In this document: positions 1 through 8,220 of the stretch, piece after piece
Layout: every line of letters starts with the position of its first letter
Position numbering within the stretch: position 1 is the first letter of the stretch
NCBI GenBank assembly: GCA_003176035.1
Contig: PSRL01000033.1
Coordinates: 1-22,643, forward strand
Length of the DNA: 22,643 bases
Source of the DNA: Verrucomicrobiota bacterium
Lineage (GTDB): Bacteria > Verrucomicrobiota > Verrucomicrobiia > Chthoniobacterales > Xiphinematobacteraceae
Reading direction: 5' to 3'
Notes under the pieces: generated by a model
What the model saw: only the letters and a program-made list of their open reading frames with translations
The model's database searches: none
Told to the model about the DNA's origin: nothing
Program-made: the position numbers and the translations under genes

Positions 1-72
1 AATAGGCTTTCCCCATTCTTCCTTTATAGCATTTCTATTCGAATGGAACTACTTAAATCTAAAATGCTCTAG
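1..72 (-). repeat. 72-bp terminal repeat, left copy (inverted relative to the right end)
   Basis: Bases 1-72 are the exact reverse complement of 22572-22643, and the match stops at base 73. On the minus strand the unit begins CTAGAGCATTTTAGATTTAA. It contains an inverted pair AGCATTT/AAATGCT about 35 bp apart and the palindrome ATTCGAAT. Because the window ends exactly inside both copies, the real repeat probably continues outwards, as at a contig end entering a dispersed element or insertion sequence. No transposase is visible. That the copies are identical is seen directly; that they are ends of a mobile element is inference. Confidence 0.9.
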
Positions 73-88
73 GAGCGTTGTTTAGAGT

Positions 89-104
89 TGCCGCTTTCGC
101 GGCA
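89..104 (-). terminator. Stem-loop directly after the stop codon of the 105-674 gene
   Basis: On the minus strand the sequence reads TGCCGC-GAAA-GCGGCA, a 6-bp perfect stem closed by a GNRA-type tetraloop. It starts at the base immediately after the TAA stop of the secreted-protein gene. It is followed by ACTCTAAACAA rather than a T-run, so it may be an RNA-stabilising 3' hairpin or a weak terminator and not a canonical intrinsic terminator. Confidence 0.45.
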
Positions 105-674
105 TTAGCTGGAGCGTTGGCGAGACAAGGTATTTAAAATGAGGTTATTGGATTCTGACCAATCGACAAATCGCTTCATGGGTAAGACTTCGAAACAGGT
201 GATTCTTCCCGACTGTCCTTGGAAATAATATCGGACCACCAGAGGATTTTGGCCGGGAAAACTCGGGGCGCCGCCATAGCTCGCTTTAACGCCCCAAACA
301 TTAAAGGCCGTGCGGACATTTTCGACATGGGCATTCTGACCCGGGAATGGCGCGCTCAGTAATGCAAAATCCCGAAGACTCTGATGAGGAGGCAGAGCCG
401 GGAATTCAATAGCGCGGATCGCGGTGCTATCATCCCTGAAAAAAGCACTGATAGTCCGTTTTGCGGTCATCGTTTGAATAGCCCATTTGACCCGGTTCAC
501 TTTCAAAGTGAACCCATTTATCGAGACCCATTCGTTTACAGCAGGAGCCTCAAAACGCTGGATGTTCCCACCCAAGCCCACATTCCCCCCCAGCCCGCAG
601 CGTGCCTGTACGACCGATAAGGGCCAAGCCATGCTCAAGATGGAGAGGAGCGAAATGAGAATAAACTGGTTCAT
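105..674 (-). CDS. Secreted hypothetical protein, 189 aa
   Basis: This family is not recognised. The N-terminus (residues 1-24) is a classical signal peptide, with a hydrophobic stretch ISLLSILSMAWPLSVV and likely cleavage after VQA, so the product is probably exported to the periplasm or beyond. The mature start carries a short glycine-rich tandem repeat, LGGN-VG-LGGN, and a single early cysteine. The remainder (residues about 40-180) has alternating hydrophobic and polar residues suggesting a beta-rich fold. The ATG at 674 is supported by a purine-rich AGAGGA placed 9 nt upstream. The gene is divergent from the histidine kinase across a 192-bp gap. A GNRA-looped hairpin follows the stop codon, then the left terminal repeat. 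No enzyme motif was seen. Confidence 0.75.
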   Translation of the reverse strand: MNQFILISLLSILSMAWPLSVVQARCGLGGNVGLGGNIQRFEAPAVNEWVSINGFTLKVNRVKWAIQTMTAKRTISAFFRDDSTAIRAIEFPALPPHQSLRDFALLSAPFPGQNAHVENVRTAFNVWGVKASYGGAPSFPGQNPLVVRYYFQGQSGRITCFEVLPMKRFVDWSESNNLILNTLSRQRSS

Positions 675-866
675 ATTTCACTATCCTCTCGATAAGCGGT
701 TTGTGCAACTGATTGTGAGAAATTTGGGCGACAGGTTGCATATGGGTGGATAGTACCCACTCTGTCCCCGTTTTCAGTGGCCACGCTTAACCTTGATCTC
801 GGTCTAAATGTTTGTTTTTTTCCCATCCGGGTGATACTCCCCCGGGAGGTCATCGGCTAAAGTGTC

Positions 867-2057
867 ATGAAACGAGGATTCCTTGAAAAGTTGCTGGAGC
901 GAATCCAGCGGGTGGATCCTGGCGAGCTTCAGGGGTATTTGGAAGAGCTAGCTCGGGAAAAAGGATTCTTGGAGACGATTTTTAATGCCATCTTTGAGGG
1001 AGTGATCGTGACTGACTCCGAGGGAAAGATCCTTTATCTCAATCGGGCGGCCTGCACCTTTTTTGGAATTGATGAAGAGTCGGGTACCGGTCGTCCTATA
1101 GGTGAAGTGATTCGAGGCCTGGAAGCGGCGGTTTCTGCCACAACAGAGACAGCAAATCGTGAACTGGAAGTTTTTTATCCGCAGCACCGGTTTTTGAACT
1201 ATTACGTTGTGCCGCTAATGGTGGAAGCAGATGACAAAAGAGGCGCAAAACTGAAGGAACGAGGAATTATTTTACGCGGCATTATTTTGCGTGACGTTAC
1301 AGAGCCGCGGCGGACGACACGAGCAACCATTGAGTCGGAGCGAGTGTCGGCTGTGACCCTTTTGGCGGCTGGGGTTGCGCACGAAATTGGCAACCCACTG
1401 AATTCATTAGACATTCACCTTCAATTGATGACTCGACGTCTCAAAAAGCTGCCGACGCGTGCGCGGACAGAATTGGAGAAGTCAATTAGTGTCGCTCGTC
1501 ACGAAGTTGCCCGTTTGGATCAAATCGTTACGCAATTCCTTCGTGCAATCCGCCCGCAATCGCTAAAACTGAGCTTGGAAAACATCAACCGCCTCATCGA
1601 AGGCTCGATTGCTTTTCTGCAAGTGGAGATTTCCAACCGTGATGTTCTGGTAGAATTAGAATTGGACCGTTCTGTGCCCGCGCTGCGTGTGGATCGCGAT
1701 CAAATTAGACAAGCATTTTACAACATTATTCGTAATGCGGTTCAGGCTATGAAAACCGGTGGGATTTTACGCGTTCGGACCGAGGCAGACGAATCTCATA
1801 TTTTTGTTATCTTTTCCGATACCGGGCCCGGAATTCCAATGAACGACATGGCTCGGATTTTCGAACCTTATTTTACGACGAAAGAGTCGGGCTCTGGCTT
1901 AGGCCTCATGATTGTGCAAAGAGTCATGCAGGCACATGGCGGAGAAATAGGAATTGAGAGTACGGAGGGGAAGGGGGTGACAGTGGTGTTGAGATTTCCT
2001 CGGACCATTCAGCCCGCCCGCTTTCTTCCGGACAAATCGGCACAAGCCTCCCAGTAA
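867..2057 (+). CDS. Soluble PAS-domain sensor histidine kinase (NtrB/AtoS-like)
   Basis: This is a two-component sensor kinase of 396 aa without transmembrane segments, so it senses in the cytoplasm. Residues 1-33 are a charged helix. A PAS domain follows at about 34-147, ending with LRDVTEPRR. The dimerisation/phosphoacceptor box is LLAAGVAHEIGNPLNS with His172. The ATPase domain has its N box at YNIIRNAVQAM (Asn290), G1 box DTGPGIP (Asp318), F box FEPYFTTK (332-339) and G2 box SGSGLGLMIV (341-350). All key residues are intact. No response regulator lies in the window, so it is an orphan here. Just before LRDVTE the protein repeats GIILR-GIILR, from a 15-bp imperfect tandem duplication at 1263-1292. 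The ATG at 867 has no well-spaced ribosome site; GGAGGT lies 16 nt upstream. An in-frame stop at 858-860 excludes an extended start. Confidence 0.93.
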   Translation: MKRGFLEKLLERIQRVDPGELQGYLEELAREKGFLETIFNAIFEGVIVTDSEGKILYLNRAACTFFGIDEESGTGRPIGEVIRGLEAAVSATTETANRELEVFYPQHRFLNYYVVPLMVEADDKRGAKLKERGIILRGIILRDVTEPRRTTRATIESERVSAVTLLAAGVAHEIGNPLNSLDIHLQLMTRRLKKLPTRARTELEKSISVARHEVARLDQIVTQFLRAIRPQSLKLSLENINRLIEGSIAFLQVEISNRDVLVELELDRSVPALRVDRDQIRQAFYNIIRNAVQAMKTGGILRVRTEADESHIFVIFSDTGPGIPMNDMARIFEPYFTTKESGSGLGLMIVQRVMQAHGGEIGIESTEGKGVTVVLRFPRTIQPARFLPDKSAQASQ

Positions 2058-2061
2058 GCGC

Positions 2062-2068
2062 AAGGAAG
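2062..2068 (+). promoter_or_regulatory. Ribosome binding site that decides a TTG start
   Basis: AAGGAAG sits 7 nt before the TTG at 2076. No ATG lies near the expected N-terminus of the UbiB-family protein, so this site supports TTG initiation. A GTG at 2133, preceded by a G-run, is the alternative. Confidence 0.5.
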
Positions 2069-2075
2069 TGCCGCG

Positions 2076-3839
2076 TTGCGGCGAGGTAATTCCGCCTTTA
2101 CTTTATCTAATATTAAGGGGCACGCTGGGGGGGTGATTTGGGATACGCTTCGCACAGCGGTGGATTTCGCTGCTCACCTGCCGCGTTATCGCGAAATTCT
2201 TCGGGTACTATTTAAGCATGGGTTTGCAGATATCCTTAAACTCGTGCTTTTGGAGCGATTATTAGGAGCCGAAACAGAGGGCGTTCAGGTTCCCCCAAGC
2301 GCATCGGTCCTAGAGAACCCCCTCCCGATCCGGCTTCGACTGGCGCTGGAAGAACTCGGGCCGACTTTTATTAAATTTGGGCAAATGTTGAGCACCCGTC
2401 GAGATCTCATCACAGACGACTATTATGGGGAACTCTCTAAACTGCAAGATACTGTACCAACATTTCCGACGGGCGAAGCGCGCCGCATCATAGAAGAAGG
2501 ATTCAATAAACCGATCGAAAGGCTTTTTTCAAGATTTGATGATGAGCCTATAGCGGGAGCATCCATTGCACAGGTATATCGCGCTCATCTTCCGGATAGA
2601 ACGGAGGTAGCTGTTAAAGTCAGACGTCCCGGTATAACGAAAATTATCGAGCAGGATACCGCCATCCTGATGGATTTCGCGGGTTTTTTGGAACGGCACG
2701 TTCATGAACTGGCAGGTTTAAACCCCCGAGGCATAGTCCACGAATTTATCGCTTCGATGTACAAAGAGATCGATTTTGAAAATGAAGCCTCAAATGCCGA
2801 ACGCTTCCGAAAACAATTCGAGAACAATCCTCACATCATTGTGCCTCGAATATACCGGGAATTGACCATCCCGCAGGTGCTCACGATGGATTTTATAAAG
2901 GGCATACCGATTACACAGACTGCGGCATTGCTCAAAGCAGATGTCAATCCGGTGATTCTCTCGGAAAACATCACGAATCTCATTTATGAGATGATTTTTA
3001 TCCATGGTTTCTTTCATGGAGATCCCCATCCCGGTAATATGACCGTATTGAAAGAGGGCGTGGTGGGATTATATGACTATGGCATGATGGGAACGCTAAA
3101 TCCGACTGCCCGCGGAAGCGTAGCCAGTTTAGTTATTGGTTTAGGAGAGAAAAATCATCGATTGACGATGCGAGCGATCCTTGAAATGTCGGAAGAGGGT
3201 GTCATTGGCAATTCCGAAAAGATGCTGGCTGATGTGGAAAGCTTTTCTGAGGAGCATCTCAGTTGTCCACTCCGAGAAATCAACTTAGGTCATGTTCTGA
3301 GCAAGCTGTTGGCTTTGCTGAGGAACAATCAGCTGCGATTAAAGGCATCCTTTTACATGGGGATCAAAGCGCTTGCACAGGTTCAAAACATCGGGATTTC
3401 CTTGAACCCGGATTTAAACTTTATATTGCTTGGCGAGCCATTTGCCGAACGGATGTTGCGTGATCGGCTCACAATCTGCCAGATTTGGAGGCTTGCCACG
3501 CATCTGGCGAGTGAAACAATCGATCTGCTAAAGAAATTTCCTTACGATTTTCGAAATTTTTATGAAAACCTGAAGAGGGGCAAATGTAACATCCCTCTCG
3601 AACACAAAATTGATCCTCAGGGCTTTGAACCGCTTCGAAAGACGTTGGATTCCATTTCCAATCGATTAGCTAATGCGATTTTAACAGCAGCCGTACTCAT
3701 TTGTTCCAGCATTGTAGCGTTGGCGCATGTTCCACCACTCGTCAACAAGGTTTCCATTCCGGGGGTGGCGGGCTTGTGCTTTGGGGTTTATATGTGTCTT
3801 CGACTCCTATTTTCCATTTGGCGTCATGGAGGATTGTAA
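2076..3839 (+). CDS. ubiB: UbiB/ABC1/ADCK family atypical protein kinase-like protein
   Basis: This is a member of the UbiB (ABC1/ADCK) family, which supports ubiquinone biosynthesis or other isoprenoid-lipid handling at the inner membrane through an atypical kinase/ATPase fold. The 587-aa length is typical. Signature motifs are all visible: KxGQ motif FIKFGQMLSTRRDL (98-111), the alanine-rich nucleotide loop AGASIAQV (160-167), the lysine of VAVKVRRPG (Lys181), the ENEASN helix (236-241), the catalytic loop HGDPHPGN (314-321) and the metal Asp in LYDYG (Asp334). Two C-terminal hydrophobic segments (about 530-550 and 565-583) match the membrane anchor of bacterial UbiB. It starts 18 nt after the histidine kinase gene, so the two are probably co-transcribed. 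No other ubi gene is nearby, so the symbol is by family only. It converges on the cyclase gene with a 31-bp gap. Confidence 0.92.
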   Translation: MRRGNSAFTLSNIKGHAGGVIWDTLRTAVDFAAHLPRYREILRVLFKHGFADILKLVLLERLLGAETEGVQVPPSASVLENPLPIRLRLALEELGPTFIKFGQMLSTRRDLITDDYYGELSKLQDTVPTFPTGEARRIIEEGFNKPIERLFSRFDDEPIAGASIAQVYRAHLPDRTEVAVKVRRPGITKIIEQDTAILMDFAGFLERHVHELAGLNPRGIVHEFIASMYKEIDFENEASNAERFRKQFENNPHIIVPRIYRELTIPQVLTMDFIKGIPITQTAALLKADVNPVILSENITNLIYEMIFIHGFFHGDPHPGNMTVLKEGVVGLYDYGMMGTLNPTARGSVASLVIGLGEKNHRLTMRAILEMSEEGVIGNSEKMLADVESFSEEHLSCPLREINLGHVLSKLLALLRNNQLRLKASFYMGIKALAQVQNIGISLNPDLNFILLGEPFAERMLRDRLTICQIWRLATHLASETIDLLKKFPYDFRNFYENLKRGKCNIPLEHKIDPQGFEPLRKTLDSISNRLANAILTAAVLICSSIVALAHVPPLVNKVSIPGVAGLCFGVYMCLRLLFSIWRHGGL

Positions 3840-3870
3840 AAATTTCTGGCAACGCCGGTCTTCCTAGGTT

Positions 3871-6570
3871 TTAGGATATTTTAGTTCGGGAAATTTCGAG
3901 CTCCTCAATGAGTTGCTTGAGATTTGCGCTGCGGCCTTCGTGCCAGATATCCGCTAGTTCGTCGGGCGGGAGCGCTTTTTCTAAGCGGCGCATGAGATCT
4001 TCGCGTTCAATCTGTTTTATGGTGACCGATCCTAGGCCGAGTTCTTCTTTTAAGGTTTCCGCCGCTGCGAGAATTCGTGCTGCTTGCCGCGGTTTTCCTA
4101 AAAAAAGCTTTAGGTGGCCAAATCCCGTCAATGCATAATGAATGAGCCAGCGATTTCTATAACTTCGAGCGATCATAAGAAGTTCCTCCAAAGCATTTGT
4201 TGCGGTAACCACATCTTTTTGAGCCAGGGCCGCACGAGCCACGCTCCAAAGGATAATGGCTACCACCCAGCGGTCTCCCGCTTGACGATAAAGTTTTAGA
4301 CTTTCGTCTTTATATTGACGTGCGGAGAAGTAATCTCCTCGATCTTGGCAGATAGTTCCCAGCCCGTTGAGAGCCGCAGCGGTGAGAAGCGTGTGGCGGA
4401 GTCTTTTGCCCGCAGCAAGGCCCGAATGGAAAAGTTTTTCCGCAATATCGAGATGCCCATCATTGCGTTCGATGAATCCGAGGAGGCATCTGGCGAGTTC
4501 TACTTTGGGTTCAACGCCATGTTTTTGATAGAGCTCCAAACCGAGCTGATAAAAGCGACGTGCTTCGTCATTGAGTTCGAGACACCAGCTCAACCGTGCA
4601 GCGGCAAGAAGGGCTTCCGCACGAAAAATGCTTGGCTCCTCCGCCTCTGGCCTCGCCAAAGCGCGGCGTGTGTAATTGAGTGATTCTTGCAAATTGTTGC
4701 CCTGGATTTCCCAGAGCCTTTCCAGGGCGGCTACAAGTCGGAGGCATTTTTCCGGTCCGGAGGAGGTGACCAATGCATATTCCACCGCTTTTTGAAAGTT
4801 CATTCGTTCAGCAGATGCAATTCCCAGCCAGCGAAGCTGATCTTTTGTCAAAAGCTTCGGTCTGAGCTCTTCAGCGTAAGCAAGAAAATAGTCCAAATGC
4901 CTTTCCTGAATTCGGTGAAATTCCTCACTAGCCTCGAATTTTTCGCGAATAAATTCCCAAAGGGACTCCGTGAGGATATAATGCACTTCACGGGCCGGTC
5001 CCTCTTCGACAGCAATCAGGGATTTGTCAATCAGCTGCTGGATAAGGTCGATAATTTCGTCGCGGTCAATACCTTCCCCGGAACAGACCGCTTCCACTGC
5101 TTTGAGAGTCCGTCCCCGACTAAAGACTGCTAAACGAGAGAGGAGAAGCTGCTCTTTCTGGGTCAATAGTTCATAGCTCCAGCTGATGAGCTTTTTTAAA
5201 GTCTGTTGGCGTGGCAGTACGTCCTTTCGATTTGATCGTAAAAATCCAAACCCCTCCTTAAGACGCTCGACGATTTGTTCTGCAGTCATGACTTTAATGC
5301 GGGCTGCAGCAAGTTCAATGGCAAGGGGGATACCATCTAACCGGGAACAAATTTTGGCTACCGCGAGGGCATTTTGCGGGGTAATCGCAAAGTCGGGTCT
5401 GACCGCAGCCGCTCGTTCTGCAAATAGCTTTACGGCATCGCATTGGGAGATAGTTTTCACGAAGTTCGGATCGCTGCCCAAGTATCGTGACTTTGGGATT
5501 GCCAATCCGAGCGGCGGCACATTCCAGACGACTTCCCCTGCAACTCCCAGCGGATTGCGACTAGTCGCGACGATATGCACCTTTGGGCAGTGATACAAAA
5601 TTTTTTGTACTACTGCGGCGCATCCCGTAGTTACGTGTTCGCAGTTATCGAGAAGGAGTAAAAGATTTTTGGGGCCGAGATAATTCAACAGGCTTTCTTC
5701 AAAACAAATATTTCCTTCGGATCTGATTTCCAGGACGGTAGCGATGGCTTCGAGGACGTGGTCCTCGTCGGAAATCAATGCCAATTCAACAAGCCAGCTA
5801 CCATCCGGATAATCCGCTACAACATCGATTGCAGCCTCGACAGCCATTCTGGTTTTTCCAGTTCCTCCAGACCCAACGAGGGTGACTAAATTATAAGATG
5901 CTATCAGTCGCTTGACTTCATCCAGTTCTTTTAGACGGCCGATAAAGCTTGTGGTTAATCGCGGAAGATTATTTGGAATCTGTTCAAGTGTCCGGGGAAA
6001 TGGGAACTGAGATTCCAGGTTTTCACCAAGTACCTGGTAGAGATGCTCGGATCTTTCGAGACCTTTGAGACGATGTTCGCCGAGATGTCGTAACGACCAC
6101 TGATCACTGCTGAAGTCTTTTAACAGCTCAGCGGTTACGCCTGAGATAAGAATTTGGCCGCCATGGGCCGCGGACATAATCCGTGCGACACGATTGAGGG
6201 CTTGGCCAAAATAATCGTTTTCCCGCCAGACGGCAACCCCGGTGTGGATGCCAATGCGCACTCTCAAGCCACCAATCACCTCCCAAGACTTAATTGCCAA
6301 TGCGCGTTGTATTTGAATCGCCGCGGTGAGTGCTGACAATGGAGCTTCGAAGGCAGCACAAATCCCATCACCCATTCGTTTGAAGACATACCCACCCTTT
6401 TGAATACAAAGCGACGAAAGGAGATGATCATGTTGTTCAATAACAGATGTCATAGCATCGGGACATCTTTCCCAAAGTAAGGAACTTCCTTCGATATCAG
6501 TAAAGAGAAAGGTGACGGTTCCCAATGGAACCGAAGATGAGGGGATGGTAAGAAGGGGCTGGTTCATCAT
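3871..6570 (-). CDS. Class III nucleotide cyclase fused to NB-type ATPase and TPR-like repeats
   Basis: This is a large one-component signalling protein of 899 aa. Residues 16-185 form a class III adenylate/guanylate cyclase domain with an apparently complete active site: metal aspartates Asp25 (LFTDIEGSS) and Asp68 (MGDGI), adenine-type lysine Lys64 and Asp119, and transition-state residues Asn126 and Arg130. A STAND/AAA-like ATPase follows, with Walker A GSGGTGKT (233-240), Walker B LLLLLDN (303-309) and a sensor-like ATSRNPLG. Residues about 640-860 are helical, TPR-like repeats. Related cyclase-ATPase-TPR proteins often end in, or replace, a LuxR-type DNA-binding domain; none is visible here, so the output is probably cyclic nucleotide or protein contact. 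It follows uppP by about 90 nt on the same strand. The tandem ATG ATG start lacks a good ribosome site. Confidence 0.9.
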   Translation of the reverse strand: MMNQPLLTIPSSSVPLGTVTFLFTDIEGSSLLWERCPDAMTSVIEQHDHLLSSLCIQKGGYVFKRMGDGICAAFEAPLSALTAAIQIQRALAIKSWEVIGGLRVRIGIHTGVAVWRENDYFGQALNRVARIMSAAHGGQILISGVTAELLKDFSSDQWSLRHLGEHRLKGLERSEHLYQVLGENLESQFPFPRTLEQIPNNLPRLTTSFIGRLKELDEVKRLIASYNLVTLVGSGGTGKTRMAVEAAIDVVADYPDGSWLVELALISDEDHVLEAIATVLEIRSEGNICFEESLLNYLGPKNLLLLLDNCEHVTTGCAAVVQKILYHCPKVHIVATSRNPLGVAGEVVWNVPPLGLAIPKSRYLGSDPNFVKTISQCDAVKLFAERAAAVRPDFAITPQNALAVAKICSRLDGIPLAIELAAARIKVMTAEQIVERLKEGFGFLRSNRKDVLPRQQTLKKLISWSYELLTQKEQLLLSRLAVFSRGRTLKAVEAVCSGEGIDRDEIIDLIQQLIDKSLIAVEEGPAREVHYILTESLWEFIREKFEASEEFHRIQERHLDYFLAYAEELRPKLLTKDQLRWLGIASAERMNFQKAVEYALVTSSGPEKCLRLVAALERLWEIQGNNLQESLNYTRRALARPEAEEPSIFRAEALLAAARLSWCLELNDEARRFYQLGLELYQKHGVEPKVELARCLLGFIERNDGHLDIAEKLFHSGLAAGKRLRHTLLTAAALNGLGTICQDRGDYFSARQYKDESLKLYRQAGDRWVVAIILWSVARAALAQKDVVTATNALEELLMIARSYRNRWLIHYALTGFGHLKLFLGKPRQAARILAAAETLKEELGLGSVTIKQIEREDLMRRLEKALPPDELADIWHEGRSANLKQLIEELEISRTKIS

Positions 6571-6661
6571 GGTTCATCGAACTGGGGATAGCTGGGAAAG
6601 TTTGTTTCGAAGCATCGGCGGTCCAACATATTTCACTTCATTTAAAGAAGCAAATAGCCGG

Positions 6662-7528
6662 TCAGAAATTCAATTTTGCGATTGCCAAAACGACTAAGGC
6701 AAAGGCAAAACAGTAGTATCCAAAGAATTTCCAGCGGCCCCTTTCCAGCCAATTGGAAAGAAGCCACAGGGCAAGAAGACCCCCTATGAAACTGCAAGCC
6801 ATACCGAATACTCCGGGGAAGAGGAGTTTTGCCAAATGGTGGGGATGGACGGTGTCCGCGTGCGCTTTTAGAAGCCGCCAAAGTTCCTTAATAATAACAG
6901 GCGGCGTCAGGACGACCACTAAGGCAAAACTGAATTCCTCGCATCTGCGGCGTTCAATTCCGGCCAATAATCCTGCCGAGATTGTTGCTCCTGAGCGCGA
7001 AAATCCGCGAAACGGCAGGCAGAGGCCCTGCATGGCTCCGATCCAAGCCGATTTCCCGGGACTCAAAGAGCCCTGTTTGGGATGTTTTTCATTCAAGATA
7101 CCTGAACAGACAATCAGCAAGCCCGCGCAGCTCAAAGCAATTGCGATTAGGGGGAGTTGACCAAAAAGCATTTCTACTTCCGCGGCTGTGCCATGATGCC
7201 GCAAAAAGATCTTTTCAATGAGAAACTCCAAGGAAAGACCCAATATTCCGGTGACGAAGGTGGCGACAACCACATGAATAGCTGCGGATCGAAATTTTTC
7301 CCAGGAACTAAAGAAATTTTGATGCCAGGACTTCCGGAAATAACAGATCACAGCAAACATTGTGCCGGTATGGAGCATCACCAGGAGAAATGTCAGTTCT
7401 GGCGCGGAGGGATCAAGGCCCATAAGCTTTTCTACCACAATAACATGAGCTGAGCTTGAAACAGGGAGCAATTCCGCGGCCCCCTGTACGAGGCCTAGAA
7501 TCAAGATTTGGAATAAATTAGGGTTCAT
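6662..7528 (-). CDS. uppP: Undecaprenyl-diphosphatase (UppP/BacA family)
   Basis: This integral membrane phosphatase converts undecaprenyl diphosphate to the monophosphate, recycling the lipid carrier for peptidoglycan and O-antigen synthesis. The two family signatures are present: GLVQGAAELLPVSSSAH (residues 12-28, with Glu19 as the catalytic-region acid and Gln15 in place of the first Glu of the E. coli protein, a common variant) and the loop PFRGFSRSGATIS. Multiple hydrophobic segments span the rest, up to about residue 285. I place the start at ATG 7528, because GGAG lies 5 nt upstream. A GTG two codons earlier (7534) overlaps that ribosome site. The 288-aa length is somewhat above the E. 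coli protein but usual for the family. It is divergent from the cupin gene across 81 bp and upstream of the cyclase gene on the same strand. Confidence 0.93.
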   Translation of the reverse strand: MNPNLFQILILGLVQGAAELLPVSSSAHVIVVEKLMGLDPSAPELTFLLVMLHTGTMFAVICYFRKSWHQNFFSSWEKFRSAAIHVVVATFVTGILGLSLEFLIEKIFLRHHGTAAEVEMLFGQLPLIAIALSCAGLLIVCSGILNEKHPKQGSLSPGKSAWIGAMQGLCLPFRGFSRSGATISAGLLAGIERRRCEEFSFALVVVLTPPVIIKELWRLLKAHADTVHPHHLAKLLFPGVFGMACSFIGGLLALWLLSNWLERGRWKFFGYYCFAFALVVLAIAKLNF

Positions 7529-7609
7529 GGACACTCCGAGCGGCGGCGATCAGGCTTGCCACCTTGTTGATGGTCATATAGCAAGGGGAATTCTGAAGTG
7601 TGAGGACAA

Positions 7610-8080
7610 ATGAAATTTTTTTCAACCTTAACGCGATCCAACTGGGTGAAATTGCCGCTATTTGCATGTGGCATCGTTTCGCTGACGTTGGTTCCGGCCA
7701 AAGCGCAAGCCCCTTATCAAGGTAAGAGCAAATCCGTGCAAATAGAAACTCTAGCGGAAGGTGGGGTTTCTTGGGATCATGTTCCCTATAAGGCATATCC
7801 TAGCGCTCCGCCTCGATTGAGTGTTTTAAAAATCACTCTGCCACCACATAGCGCGTTGCCTTGGCATATTCATGGCATTCCGGTAGCAGTCTATGTACTC
7901 TCGGGGAAGTTAATAATTGAAAAAGAGTCAGGCGAAAAAAAGGAGGCAAACGCAGGGCAAGCGGTTTTGGAAACGGTAAACAGTATTCATCGCGGGAAAA
8001 CGGGCAATTCTTCCGCCGAACTCATCGTATTCTATGCTGGGGCGCTAGGCTTGCCTCTAGCTAAGACCGTTCAACGGTAA
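7610..8080 (+). CDS. Exported cupin-domain protein
   Basis: This is a small single-domain cupin of 156 aa with a signal peptide: basic n-region, hydrophobic LPLFACGIVSLTLV, likely cleavage after PAKA or KAQA. It should be periplasmic. The beta-barrel motif 1 reads LPWHIHGIPVAVYVLSG with His86 and His88. Motif 2 contains NAGQAV and His127. The usual metal-binding glutamate of motif 1 is replaced by a hydrophobic residue, so if a metal is bound its ligand set is incomplete, as in many non-catalytic or divergent cupins. The ligand and reaction are unknown. The ATG is preceded by GAGGA 4 nt upstream. It is divergent from uppP. The 140 bp after it hold no gene, only a small inverted repeat. Confidence 0.85.
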   Translation: MKFFSTLTRSNWVKLPLFACGIVSLTLVPAKAQAPYQGKSKSVQIETLAEGGVSWDHVPYKAYPSAPPRLSVLKITLPPHSALPWHIHGIPVAVYVLSGKLIIEKESGEKKEANAGQAVLETVNSIHRGKTGNSSAELIVFYAGALGLPLAKTVQR

Positions 8081-8125
8081 CATCTCTTTTATAAAGTCGG
8101 AAAATCTCCGGAATCGTAATCACTA

Positions 8126-8142
8126 CCTATCAAATGGATAGG
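8126..8142. other. Short intergenic inverted repeat
   Basis: CCTATC-AAATG-GATAGG forms a 6-bp perfect stem with a 5-nt loop, 45 bp after the cupin stop codon. A T5 run lies about 20 nt further on, too far for a standard intrinsic terminator. It could be a weak terminator or an operator-like site. Confidence 0.25.
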
Positions 8143-8220
8143 AATTCCAATGAAATTTGCTTTTTAGAGCTTCAAAGAAGCCGACGAAATGTCCTTGAGC
8201 TATAAGAAGAATGGACGCTG

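Noticed and set aside
72..119. Direct repeat GGAGCGTTG at 72-80 and 111-119 as a possible target-site duplication
   Set aside because: Only 30 bp lie between the copies, they bracket a plain hairpin, and the second lies within the coding end of the secreted protein. Chance is sufficient.
4114..5593. Long plus-strand frames opposite the cyclase/TPR gene
   Set aside because: They are antisense to a protein with well-conserved domains and carry no motif of their own.
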